Source: Luteitalea sp.
Lineage (GTDB): Bacteria > Acidobacteriota > Vicinamibacteria > Vicinamibacterales > Vicinamibacteraceae
Reading direction: 5' to 3'
Assembly: GCA_009377605.1 (NCBI GenBank)
Contig: WHTT01000066.1
Coordinates: forward strand, 1-36,016
Length of the DNA stretch: 36,016 nt
A model generated the notes under the pieces. That model was not told the origin of the DNA, made no database searches, and worked only from the letters and a program-made list of their open reading frames with translations. The translations under genes were made by a program, and so were the position numbers. Position 1 is the first letter of the stretch; the number at the start of each line of letters is the position of its first letter. Shown here in pieces: positions 1-7,826 of this stretch.

Positions 1-43
1 CAGGGCATTTCGCCTCGCGTTTCATGCAACTGACGGAGGCTGA

Positions 44-1260
44 ATGGCGCGCGCTTATCAGGATACGCCGTATCGACTGCGCCGCTCGGGCGGATTACTC
101 ACCGTGAGCCGCACAGGCGTGTGCGCCGCGATCATCGCCAGCGCGATGCTCTCGGCCGTTTCCGGACAGGAATCGTTGGCCCGTATTGATGTGCGGGTCG
201 CCGTCGCGCCAATACCCTTCAAGGGCAGCGATGGTGAGACGCATCTCGCTTATGAACTGGTCCTCAATGACATTCCGCGAATGGGCGCTCAGATCGACCG
301 CATCGAGGTGTTTGCGGAATCAGCTGCGAAGCCACTGATCGCGTATGCGGGCAAAGACCTGGATCAGCGCGTTATGCGTCCGGCGGCGGACCCCAAGTTC
401 GCTATGGGCGAGCGATTCCCAGCGGCACTACCGCCCTCATCCACGTGTGGATCACGCTCGCGAAGGATCAGCTGGTGCCACGTGTACTCCGGCATTCATT
501 CCAGGTTTCAACTGAAGGCGGCCAGCCGCTGGTCGCGGCCAATGTACGAGTGGATGTTCGCTCGGCGCCGCCGATCGTTGTGGGATCGCCGTTTCGTGCG
601 GGTATGTGGCTGGTGCATAACGGACCTGGGCAACACCGGTCCGCGCACTGGGGAAGCGCGCTTGTGGATGGGCGAACGACCTGGATTCCGCAGCGATATG
701 CAATCGACTTCATTGGGGTCGACGACAACGGGAGAGCCGTTCGCGGGGACTTCCGGAAGTCTTCAAACGACGACTGGATTGGCTTTGGCCGTGAAATACT
801 TGCGGTGCTCGATGGCACCGTCTACGCAGCACGCGATGGCATAGTCGACAATCAACCACTGGTTGAACCACCGCGCCCATCGTCTCCTTCAGCTGCAAAC
901 ACGTACGGAAACTACGTGATCATTAGAGCAGGCGACGGCACATTCGTTCATTATGCACACCTGCAGCGGAACAGTGTCGCCGTCAAAGCGGGGGAAGCCG
1001 TACGGCGGGGTCAACTAATTGGTCGCCTCGGGAACTCAGGCAACACGAACGGGGCGCATCTTCATTTCAACATTACCGACGCCCCAGAAGCGGGGACGAC
1101 GCAAGGGATTCCGTTCGTGTTCGATACCATCGAATCACTCGGCAGCACAACGGCCGCCATTGCGTTGGGCGCGGAACCGTCAGCGGGCCCGACTCCGGTC
1201 TCGTCCGCGACGCAGGAAAGGATTCTCCCTCTCGACGGGGCGGTCGTGCGTTTCCGGTGA
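44..1260 (+). CDS. M23-family metallopeptidase (LytM/peptidoglycan endopeptidase-like), one frameshift
   Basis: Likely exported zinc peptidase acting on peptidoglycan crosslinks. The start at 44 has a good ribosome site (GGAGG, 5 bases upstream). Residues ~24-41 form a hydrophobic export signal ending near SAVSGQ. The frame changes near 405-412: the first part reads in the frame of 44 and the rest in the frame of 445. Adding one G to the GGG run at 406-408 gives a continuous 405-residue protein. The C-terminal third carries the M23 signature: NYVIIRAGDGTFVHYAHL and GNTNGAHLHFNI, with the HLH zinc/catalytic pair. The usual first ligand motif HxxxD is replaced by QRYAIDF, which keeps Asp but has no His four residues before it. 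Either another residue binds zinc or activity is reduced. Fold assignment is firm; substrate is inferred. Confidence 0.85.
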
Positions 1261-1281
1261 TTGAGCCGCAGGCGCTGCGGT

Positions 1282-1560
1282 TTAGTGCGACAGGCCGGCC
1301 GGCAGCATTGCGTTCACCGACCTCAGCCATGCTGAAACGCGGTTCCAACTAGCGATGCTCTGGTCCACCAGCTCCCCCAGGTCTATTCCGAACACATGGG
1401 TCTTGAAAGGCCGTTGATCCGACGGCACAAATCTTGTGCCCAACTCGCCGCGCGGCCAGTTGAGAAACGGCACTACGCGATCGACCACTGATTGGCAATC
1501 CTTTCCTACGCCATAACCGACGACTAATGGTCGGTCGGGCAAAATAGCACACGAAGGGTT
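1282..1560 (-). pseudogene. C-terminal fragment of an unrecognised protein (LVDQ-tail family)
   Basis: A minus-strand reading frame ends at 1282 and looks protein-like only over its last ~90 residues (RPLVVGYGVGKDC, VVPFLNWPRGEL, then ELVDQ--ASWNR--AWLRS). Upstream, the same frame is only the shadow of the plus-strand fragment at 1588-1946, so the N-terminal part is absent. The tail matches, at both protein and DNA level, a second shorter fragment on the minus strand at about 4516-4605 (KLVDQ--ASSNQ---WLR). I do not recognise the family and infer no function. It sits among other fragments, consistent with gene debris. Confidence 0.35.
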
Positions 1561-1587
1561 CGGCGCAGGATCGCCGCGCGTGAACTC

Positions 1588-1946
1588 TTGATTGAGTTTC
1601 AGAACATGTTGTCCCGCGCTCTCGCTGTCAGGGCACTTACACTTGCACACGTCGAGTCGAACCTGGAAGCCGCCATGCCGTTCGTTCGCAGTATGCCGAG
1701 TACTGAGGTCTCGATGGAGATCAAGACCGCCTGGTATCGGAACAGCGATAAGCGCTGGACGCCCAACGACATCGACGCGCTGTCCCTGGCGGTGCCGTAC
1801 TGTGACATCGTCGTTACCGAGAAGGTTGTCACCATCTGCTGAATGCTGCTCGAATCGGTGAGCCAATGCACACGACGATTCCCCGACGACTGGAAGATCT
1901 TCCTGCAGCAATCGAGCGGTGGGCTCCACCGGCGGCTGACGGCTGA
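1588..1946 (+). pseudogene. PIN-like hypothetical protein, C-terminal part, one frameshift
   Basis: The frame from TTG 1588 to TGC-TGA at ~1842 has strong protein character (NDIDALSLAVPYCDIVVTEK), the style of uncharacterised PIN-like proteins whose C-terminus carries a D-x2-A-x2-PYCDVVVT block. Past 1828 the natural continuation lies in another frame (HHLLNAARIGEPM, then RRLEDLPAAIERW) and stops at 1944-1946. Adding one C to the GTCACC context near 1829 joins both halves into 119 residues. The family is normally longer at the N-terminus. Upstream sequence belongs to the oppositely oriented fragment at 1282-1560, so this is probably a truncated gene even if the frameshift is a read error. Function as a nuclease is inference only. 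Confidence 0.55.
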
Positions 1947-2008
1947 GTTGTTCCGGTGAGCGATTACATTTACCGGCGTGCCGCTAGCGCTAGCTGAAGA
2001 GCATTGCC

Positions 2009-3343
2009 GTGAAGATCGAGGACCTGACACAGACCGCGTCTGAGGCGAAGCCGCCGGAACAGCTTAGCGTCATCTTCATGCCGTTCCTACGGATGAAGCG
2101 CGGGTACACAGTGGCCGGCGGCGTCGAGTTTCTGCCGTTGCGTGACGGTACTGGAAAAGTGCCACCGATTCTACAATCCGTGGTTCCACCCCTGGATCGA
2201 ATTCTGTCTGGATACGTGGATCGGCGTGGTAAGCCCTTCACGAACTGTGTGGTCGCCACGGTTCCTGGCAAGGGATGGAACCTGACGGACGATGACTTCA
2301 GCTCAGTGGAATGGGCGGCGTCGCTCCTCTTTCTGGTGTCATGGGCCTGCAACGAATACTTCCCGCGATTCGGCGGCACGTATGTCAACTCGACCAACTT
2401 TAGAGTCGTGGGGCAACGGTTCATGGGTCCTTTGCCCACGTATATCTCGGTCTGGGCTCGACGCCGTGATGGCCACTCGATGGATGGTGGCTACAAACAC
2501 GGAGACCTGACGTTCAACTTGCCAATCCAATGCTCGATCCGAGATGACGCGAACGTTGACGAGGCGTTTCTCCAAGCACTCGATGCGGCGAGCGCGAATG
2601 GCGCAACGACCATCAACCGCCTGAGCGCGGCCTTGCCATTTGTGCAGCTTGCGAATACGGACGACGACTTTATGATGGGAACGGCTGAAGCGATCCTCAT
2701 GGGGTCCGCGTTCGAACAGTTGTTGCGCGCTGACGCGAGCGCGTACAGGCTCTCGCGGAAGTTCGGCAATCTCTTTGGACAGTTTGGCAGCGTTCGCGTC
2801 GCCGACGCTCAGAAAGGGCGACCGAACATCTTAATCGACGCAAGCCCTCACGATAGCGTGGCTTGGCGCGCCTGGAAGTGGGTGCAACGATCGGTTCCTC
2901 GACGCCGGATCACACAGCGCATCGATCATTTCCTGGCATCGCGTCTCCAAGCCGCCCACTTGAACTGGTGGGTACACCGAAAGTGGATCGAAGAGCTCTA
3001 CGACCTGCGCAGCAAGGTCGTTCACAAAGGACACCACGCCAGCCGTAAGTGGGGATGGAGCATATTCGAACATTTGGTGATGGCGGCCCACATATTTCCG
3101 CGGACGGTGAAGCTGCTGCTTGTTGAGAATGGGCACTATCAGTTGAGTGACAACGATCGCATCGGCTGTCTCGCCGTGGACAAGCTTCTCTCTTCCACGC
3201 GATGGGTAGAGAGTCGTGATATGGGCGAGGAATCGTCGGATTCGTGGACTGCAATCACCTCGAAAATTAGACGGGATCTCGACTGGGACAAAGCGTGGGA
3301 GGCGGTGCGGAAGAAGTACCCGGACAGGTTCGGCGGGGGATGA
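2009..3343 (+). CDS. HEPN-domain (Apea-like) hypothetical protein, 444 aa
   Basis: A soluble 444-residue protein. The C-terminal half resembles the Apea-like HEPN arrangement: a helix with MGSAFEQLL around residues 232-240, a helical stretch, then ELYDLRSKVVHKGHH with R334 and H339 forming the Rx4H motif of HEPN ribonuclease-type domains. The N-terminal ~200 residues (KPFTNCVVATVPGKGW, GGTYVNSTNFRVVG) are not recognised and may be a sensor or binding part. No adjacent co-directional partner is present: the upstream neighbour is a fragment and the downstream gene (RES toxin) is convergent. HEPN proteins commonly act in RNA cleavage in defence or toxin systems; that role here is inferred. Base composition is somewhat less GC-rich than the metabolic genes, compatible with transfer. 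Confidence 0.6.
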   Translation: MKIEDLTQTASEAKPPEQLSVIFMPFLRMKRGYTVAGGVEFLPLRDGTGKVPPILQSVVPPLDRILSGYVDRRGKPFTNCVVATVPGKGWNLTDDDFSSVEWAASLLFLVSWACNEYFPRFGGTYVNSTNFRVVGQRFMGPLPTYISVWARRRDGHSMDGGYKHGDLTFNLPIQCSIRDDANVDEAFLQALDAASANGATTINRLSAALPFVQLANTDDDFMMGTAEAILMGSAFEQLLRADASAYRLSRKFGNLFGQFGSVRVADAQKGRPNILIDASPHDSVAWRAWKWVQRSVPRRRITQRIDHFLASRLQAAHLNWWVHRKWIEELYDLRSKVVHKGHHASRKWGWSIFEHLVMAAHIFPRTVKLLLVENGHYQLSDNDRIGCLAVDKLLSSTRWVESRDMGEESSDSWTAITSKIRRDLDWDKAWEAVRKKYPDRFGGG

Positions 3344-3535
3344 TCAACTGGACTGCAGCCGCACTGGGAGACCGTCCAGTCAGGTCACGAATGCCAGGCG
3401 GCTCCAGTCAATTGACCACAGCTTCCCGGCGTGCCGACTTGCCCCCACAGTGTCATCGTGCGATTCGCCGATCGCCTTGACTGAAGACACCAGAGCCCGA
3501 CCGGCAAGCATGCGACTCACGAGGCTTCGGGTACG

Positions 3536-4072
3536 TCACTCATCAGCTGGAAACCAACTGGATTGATCCTTCGGCAGCCGATGCTCCAGGTCATAGGCCT
3601 CTATAAGGTCGCTGGCGGAGAAAAGGTCGGGAAAGAGGGCCACATTGGTCCCGCCCGGAGAGGCGAGACTCGGAAAGACGATTCCGCCGTGGCCTGCACG
3701 GCGCACGATATCGCCCAGCACCCAACTCGGTGGTTCTATATGCAAGTCGAATGCGAAATGGCGCCAGTCCGTCGGCCAGTCCAGCCACAAGGGATCCCAT
3801 GGCGGGCCTTTGTGGAGCTGGCGCACGTCCACAACACTGCTGACCGTGACCTTGTACGAGCAGATGGTGCATGGCGGGAGGAGGGGCGACGTCTGCTGGT
3901 ATTCGCGAAGCGCCGTCACGTCCTCCAGCGACAGATATAGCGCTTCAATGCCCGGCTGGTTGAATCGACCTCCTGCCCTAGCCGCACCCGCTCCGCTCGT
4001 CGGCGCGATCGCCCATTTTGGGTCGTGCGCGCGATACGCAACGGTCCCCTCCGCCAGCTCCGAAAGGATCAA
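3536..4072 (-). CDS. RES-domain toxin (NAD+-degrading type)
   Basis: A 178-residue RES-family toxin, the second gene of a two-gene toxin-antitoxin operon. The family is named for conserved Arg, Glu and Ser residues and characterised members deplete cellular NAD+. Here R14 lies in AYRAHDPKWA, GGRFN (34-38) follows, then ALYLSLEDVTALREYQQ with E57, and the C-terminal part contains LFPDLFSASD. Length and motif order fit a complete member. Its ATG overlaps the antitoxin stop by four bases (4069-4072), implying translational coupling. A deleted relic of the same locus lies at 28415-28552. Family assignment is confident; the exact reaction in this host is taken from the family. Confidence 0.9.
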   Translation of the reverse strand: MILSELAEGTVAYRAHDPKWAIAPTSGAGAARAGGRFNQPGIEALYLSLEDVTALREYQQTSPLLPPCTICSYKVTVSSVVDVRQLHKGPPWDPLWLDWPTDWRHFAFDLHIEPPSWVLGDIVRRAGHGGIVFPSLASPGGTNVALFPDLFSASDLIEAYDLEHRLPKDQSSWFPADE

Positions 4073-4416
4073 CCGACGTACCCCGATCGAATCGATTCGA
4101 AGTACCGAATCACGTCGTCGGTTCGGCCCTCGCTGACAAGTTGGTAAGCGGTCTTGTGCTCAAAGGCCACGATCGGGGCGTTCTTCAGGAAGAAAATGGT
4201 GCGTTCGAGATCGGGTTGAATCGTCGCGGCGGCCGACAGCACACGCACCAGATTGCGTAGGTAGTCCTGCAGCTTCGGCGACTCAGGGTGCAATCGCACG
4301 GTGTTTCTGTGCACCCCGGCGAGGGCGGCGAGCTCTTGGAGCTGTATGGAGAACCTCTCAGCGATTCTCGTCGGGGACAGGTTCGGCGTCCCCTCCTCTT
4401 GGAACTCTTCGAGCAC
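4069..4416 (-). CDS. Xre/MbcA/ParS-type antitoxin of the RES pair
   Basis: Antitoxin partner of the RES toxin, first gene of the operon. It has an N-terminal HTH-like segment (LSPTRIAERFSIQLQELAAL, then AGVHRNTVRL) and the C-terminal antitoxin domain (VAFEHKTAYQLVSEGRTDDV, then IRYFESIRSG) typical of MbcA/ParS antitoxins that block the toxin active site and repress their own promoter. Start choice is uncertain: GTG at 4416 is the first standard start but has no ribosome site, whereas a perfect AGGAGGTGA (plus strand 4445-4453) sits six bases before an in-frame ATA at 4438-4440. The intended start is therefore probably that codon, adding eight residues; ATA may be a mutated ATG or a rare start. 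Confidence 0.85.
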   Translation of the reverse strand: MLEEFQEEGTPNLSPTRIAERFSIQLQELAALAGVHRNTVRLHPESPKLQDYLRNLVRVLSAAATIQPDLERTIFFLKNAPIVAFEHKTAYQLVSEGRTDDVIRYFESIRSGYVG

Positions 4417-4458
4417 AGCATCAAAGGCGACGGCGGGTATGGCTCACCTCCTCAGGTG

Positions 4459-4487
4459 ATGCACATTATACGCACACTACATGCACA
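4459..4487 (-). promoter_or_regulatory. Promoter and three-repeat operator of the RES/Xre operon
   Basis: On the minus strand three TGTGC(A/G)T heptamers occur at exactly 11-base spacing (plus-strand 4459-4465, 4470-4476, 4481-4487). A consensus TATAAT box (4465-4470) is embedded between two of them and the ribosome site follows. Helically phased repeats over the -10 box fit autorepression by the Xre antitoxin. The arrangement is visible; binding is inferred. Confidence 0.6.
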
Positions 4488-5142
4488 GTGCCAAGAGCCA
4501 TGTGGAGTGGTCCCTCTACGCTGCGCGTCTCAAGTGATCCAAGTGCCGCAGCCAACTCATCAGTTGGTTCGAACTGGCGCAAATCTGGTCCACTAGCTTC
4601 CTCGCTTCGCTCGGTCGCCGGCGGACCATCCGCGTTTCAGGCAAACGGCTTTGCCTTCGGCTCGACAGCCGGCTCGAATCCCGTCTGGTCCACCAGCTCC
4701 AAGTCGTTGATTCTAAACGGCTGAAGATTCCCACCCACGCCGGAGTTCGAACCACCACGGTCGGATCGGCTCGTCTCGCCAGATCCGCGACGTCGCGGGT
4801 CACGATGACGTCATCGTACAGCTCGAAACTTCAGCGGGAACTCTGGATCTGGCTTCGGTTACGACGGCGCTGCTGTTGTCGTTGATCGTCATGGTGATGA
4901 TGATGATGAAGATGGCCACCGCTGTGTAGCGCACGGCGGAACAATCACGCTCAGGAGGATCGGCAAGTTCATGATGACATCCGCCAGAAGATCGGCCTCG
5001 CTGCGGAGTAGCGAGTCATCTCGCCGGCACGCTTACCCGCCGCGGTAGGTTCATCGATCTTTCGTGGGAATCTGATCGCAAGGGCTGCTCCCATCCGCTG
5101 AACGCGGGTGAGCCGCCTGCCATCTGTCAGCAACGCCTTGAA
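4488..5142. other. Gene-poor debris stretch
   Basis: No intact gene is seen. From 4516 to about 4605 the minus strand repeats the LVDQ tail found at 1282-1420. A tRNA-like 3' end lies at 4623-4695. From 4830 back to about 4720 the minus strand reads LYDDVIVTRDVADLARRADP and continues in frame with plausible coding character, probably the end of a lost gene. A short GAT run is at about 4890-4907. I see nothing recognisable from 4910 to 5142. Confidence 0.4.
4623..4695 (+). other. tRNA-like remnant, not a functional tRNA
   Basis: This 73-base segment ends with CTCGAATC, CCGT, CTGGTCC, A, CCA. Its first seven bases GGACCAT pair with six of the seven acceptor bases, the length is right and the T-loop is nearly canonical. 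However, positions 8-9 are CC instead of TA, the T-stem has one mismatch, and no acceptable anticodon stem forms. It looks like a decayed tRNA or a repeat carrying a tRNA 3' end. Part of its 3' end recurs at 8933-8952. Confidence 0.35.
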
Positions 5143-6038
5143 TCAGGCGGCAACGCCGCGTGCCAGTTTCTCCCAGAGATCGCGTTCGCGCTGGTGGGGA
5201 TCGGCAGCCAGAGTGCGTTCTTCTTCGGTCAGGTCGAGAAGAAACCGGAAGCCGCGCGCACAATCGGCGGTGATTCTGTCCTTGTCTATCGTGACCGTCC
5301 GGCGCACAAGCTGGCCCAGGTCGTTCCAATCGAAGTCACGGCCATCCTCAAGTTTCCGCAGCAGGCGCTCGGGATCGAAACTGTCCCGCGCCTGTCAGAG
5401 CTTGAGCACGACAAGCCTGCGCACGAGCGGCTGATCGAGCGGTCTTGTTGCGAACATCCCGAGGTCGTAGATATCACGCGCCTTGCTGCGCTGATAGCAG
5501 GCGCGAATCTTTTCGGCGAGGACTTCAGGAAGGCTGAGACAGACGACCTCGGCCGGTGCGAACGGCAAATGGCCGAAGTAGCTCTGTTCAACCTGCGCGC
5601 GCCGTTCGACGGCCAGCGTTGGCGTTTCGCGGCGGCTGATCTGTGCTTGATCTCGCTGCCCGCGGCATTCCAGTCGTGGAGGTAGGCGGCGTTGACGCCC
5701 CAGGACAGGCCGTCCTGCGTCTCGTAGTAGCCCTCATCGGGGATCGAGAACTGAATGCCGTGAAACGGGGGCTCGAATGCCTCCATCATCGCGAGGATGA
5801 TGTCTTCGTGGTCGTGCTCCTGGACTCCTGTGAAATCCAGATCTGTCGAGAATCTGCCCTGGCTGCCGACGAACATCTTCCGCAGGCACGTTCCGCCCTT
5901 GAAGGCGAGCCGGGCGAGAATCCCGCGCTCGGACAGGAGCTGCAGGAGGGAGGTCAGGATGATCTCTTTCTCCGCGATCATGATGTCGCGAAGCCCGGAT
6001 TCCATGGCGTAGCGCTGGACCTGCGGGCGTGTGAGCAT
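5143..6038 (-). pseudogene. abiEii: AbiEii nucleotidyltransferase toxin, broken by frameshift and stop
   Basis: Toxin component of an AbiE-type toxin-antitoxin system. The N-terminal half reads cleanly: ILARLAFKGGTCLRKMFVG (nucleotidyltransferase KGGT-type motif) then GRFSTDLDFTGV with the DxD acidic pair. Near 5650 the frame slips; adding one G to the GGG run there restores continuity into SYFGHLPFAPAEV, LPEVLAEKIRACYQRSKARD (the ExxxxKxxAxxxRxxxRD-like C-terminal motif) and IYDLGMFATRPL. A second defect is an in-frame TGA at 5395-5397 where the family would have Trp (LKL*QARDSFDPERLLRKL), after which the frame is open to TGA 5143-5145. Corrected length is 298 residues, normal for the family. 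The frameshift may be a read error, but the stop is a substitution. Its start lies five bases after the abiEi stop. Confidence 0.85.
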
Positions 6039-6042
6039 TCGT

Positions 6043-6909
6043 CTAGCGATCCTTCCTGATCGTCTTCCGCTGTCCCAATCCCGCGCTGCCGCGCAGTTCC
6101 TCCGCGCTCACATTGACGAACAGCCGCCAGGTCTCGTCGAAGCCGATCGCGTGCTGCGCGCGCGCGCGCGCCGGATCTGGCCCGAGCCACGTCTTGCGCG
6201 TGCGCGTCGAGACATCGAGCAGGTGCGCGCGCACGTTCTGCGGCACGTCAGCCTTGACGTGATCGAGCAGCCAGCCGACACGGTGCGGCAAGGGGCTTGA
6301 GGCGAACCGGTCGACATAGCTGGCCGCCTTCGTCCAGTCGAACCGGCGGCTGGCGTTCGCGAATATCGCGGTGGCCTCGCCGATGCCACCGGCGAGCTCG
6401 GGATGGTCGACGCAATCAAGGGCTGTCTTTTCGCGGTCGGACATCATGACCTCTTGGCCGAGCACGTCGGCGGGCTTGAAGCCAAAGAACTTCTTGGCCG
6501 TTTGATTGACGATGCGCACGCGCGCCTCTCCGACGCTCCTGTTGCGCAGCTTTGAGGGGGTCACCAGGAAAATGACGTTGCGATGCTGTGTCGTCAGACC
6601 GTAATGCGAGGCGGCCGTGCCGAAGCCGATGTAGTAAGGGTCTGCGACGCGGCTTGCGAGCGCGAGCAGATTACTGTCGCCGAGCGCGTCGGGACCCTGC
6701 TCGGGGGGAACGAGCAGGTACTTGCCCCAGGTCGCGCGCTCCAGCCAGCCCTTTTTCCGTAAGCCGTCGATTACCGCATCCGCGGCTTTGGGGGTGCTTC
6801 CGAGGAGGTGGATGATCTCCTCGCGTGTGGTGTCGCGGCGGCCTTGCTCGGTCAGAGCAAGGACGACGCGGCTTTCCTGTGGCGACAGTGACCGGGTTGG
6901 GACTCCCAT
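6043..6909 (-). CDS. abiEi: AbiEi antitoxin/transcriptional regulator
   Basis: A 288-residue AbiEi-family protein. The N-terminal winged-helix part (residues ~10-60, TTREEIIHLLGSTPKAADAV then LRKKGWLERATWGKYLLVP) is followed by the long antitoxin domain with YYIGFGTAASHYGLTTQ, VNQTAKKFFGF and the MSDREKTALDCVDHPELAGG block typical of the family. It lies directly upstream of abiEii. AbiEi proteins neutralise AbiEii and repress the operon by binding paired inverted repeats. Two strong inverted repeats precede this gene, the first ending only eight bases from the ATG, which fits autoregulation. There is no evident ribosome site before ATG 6909. The protein appears intact even though its toxin is broken as read. 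Confidence 0.92.
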   Translation of the reverse strand: MGVPTRSLSPQESRVVLALTEQGRRDTTREEIIHLLGSTPKAADAVIDGLRKKGWLERATWGKYLLVPPEQGPDALGDSNLLALASRVADPYYIGFGTAASHYGLTTQHRNVIFLVTPSKLRNRSVGEARVRIVNQTAKKFFGFKPADVLGQEVMMSDREKTALDCVDHPELAGGIGEATAIFANASRRFDWTKAASYVDRFASSPLPHRVGWLLDHVKADVPQNVRAHLLDVSTRTRKTWLGPDPARARAQHAIGFDETWRLFVNVSAEELRGSAGLGQRKTIRKDR

Positions 6910-6916
6910 TGCAATG

Positions 6917-6957
6917 TGACCATCAAAACCCCCTTTAACAGAGGGTTTTGATGGTCA
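6917..6957 (-). promoter_or_regulatory. AbiEi operator IR1 (15-bp perfect arms)
   Basis: TGACCATCAAAACCC (6917-6931) is the exact reverse complement of GGGTTTTGATGGTCA (6943-6957), with an 11-base spacer. The site abuts the abiEi start codon. It is too close to the start to be a terminator of another gene and matches the known paired-repeat operators of AbiEi regulators. Confidence 0.75.
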
Positions 6958-7007
6958 TTATGCACGATCCAGGAATGCCCTCGAAACAGCCTGGTCGATT
7001 TATTCGA

Positions 7008-7034
7008 CAAAACCCTCTGAATTGGAGGGTTTTG
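7008..7034 (-). promoter_or_regulatory. AbiEi operator IR2
   Basis: CAAAACCCTC (7008-7017) and GAGGGTTTTG (7025-7034) are perfect arms around a 7-base spacer and share the CAAAACCC half-site with IR1. The centre-to-centre distance to IR1 is about 84 bases, so the two sites could cooperate or loop. Confidence 0.7.
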
Positions 7035-7493
7035 ACGGTTAGTTTGCTATCTGATGGGCGTGGTTCGACGACGGTGATCCCTGAACCTGAGCCGTTTGGC
7101 GGCCGGACTGCCACTGTTGTGAAGAACGCTGATGCTGCCTCCATCCAAGTCGAGGAGAAGGGCGGGCCCGTCGTCGCCGTCCTTGCCGGGCACGGCGATC
7201 TCGAGATGCAGGCGAACTGCAGCCCAGACGCTTTGGTCTTCCTGAGCGCCCTCTCGATCTCAGGCTTTCGGATGATTCGCGTGCCACGAGTCTGGGACAG
7301 CCTCGAGCGTCGCACGGCGGAGGCGGACTCGCACCGAGAGTTCAGTCAGTTGGCGCGAACATTCAAGACGGCTCCCCTCGAAGGTTGTTCGCGATTCACG
7401 CTTGGCCCTCGCCGACTCATCCAGGCTTGTTGCGGAGAAACGGCGACCGTTGAGCAATTTCGCTCGCCTCCGAAAGCGTGTCCGCGCGAATGA
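7032..7493 (+). CDS. Possible hypothetical protein, weakly supported
   Basis: A plus-strand frame from TTG 7032 reads with mostly G or C at third positions and protein-like composition (VIPEPEPFGGRTATVV, KGGPVVAVLAGHGDLEM, LSALSISGFRMIRV). No family is recognised. Against it: the start lies inside operator IR2, no ribosome site is clear, and the last 77 bases overlap the YCII gene on the other strand, so the real end, if it exists, may be a truncation. It divides two well-supported minus-strand genes and might be a remnant. Confidence 0.22.
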   Translation: MTVSLLSDGRGSTTVIPEPEPFGGRTATVVKNADAASIQVEEKGGPVVAVLAGHGDLEMQANCSPDALVFLSALSISGFRMIRVPRVWDSLERRTAEADSHREFSQLARTFKTAPLEGCSRFTLGPRRLIQACCGETATVEQFRSPPKACPRE

Positions 7494-7739
7494 CGGAGAA
7501 GCCACCAATCAACTCCTTCACTTCCGCCATCGCTGCATCGGTCTTGACCTTGGTGCCGTTCTTCGTCAGCACCACGCCCTCAGGTGTCAGTGCCGCTCCG
7601 GGGTTGCGCAGGTTCCCCGACGCCTCAAGCGCCTTGAACCACGCTCCCACTCCTGCATCACGGTCTGAATCTCCTCGGGAGAGCGGTTCTCCATCCAGGC
7701 TGGATCCCCGCCTTGATAGATCAATAGGAAGTCCGCCAT
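7417..7739 (-). CDS. YCII-related (DGPF-type) protein, one frameshift
   Basis: Small cytosolic YCII-domain protein, a family often encoded beside sigma factors or stand-alone and of uncertain enzymatic role. ATG 7739 has a ribosome site (GGAGG, 8 bases upstream) and begins MADFLLIYQGGDPAWM, the classic YCII start. At ~7650 the frame slips: EIQTVMQEW continues as GAWFKALEASGNLRNPGAAL in another frame. One G added to the GGG run restores a 107-residue protein ending in QRSPFLRNKPG. The full length fits the family. The single defect in a homopolymer suggests a read error rather than a dead gene. Confidence 0.8.
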
Positions 7740-7826
7740 CGTACTGCCTCCTTACGATTCGATGTGGACAACACCGTTGGTCTCACCATCATGACGCACG
7801 AGAACCTCGAAATAGGACATGGCGGA

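Noticed and set aside
4623-4695. Functional tRNA gene
   Set aside because: The acceptor and T-loop look right, but positions 8-9, the D-stem and the anticodon stem do not fit; listed only as tRNA-like.
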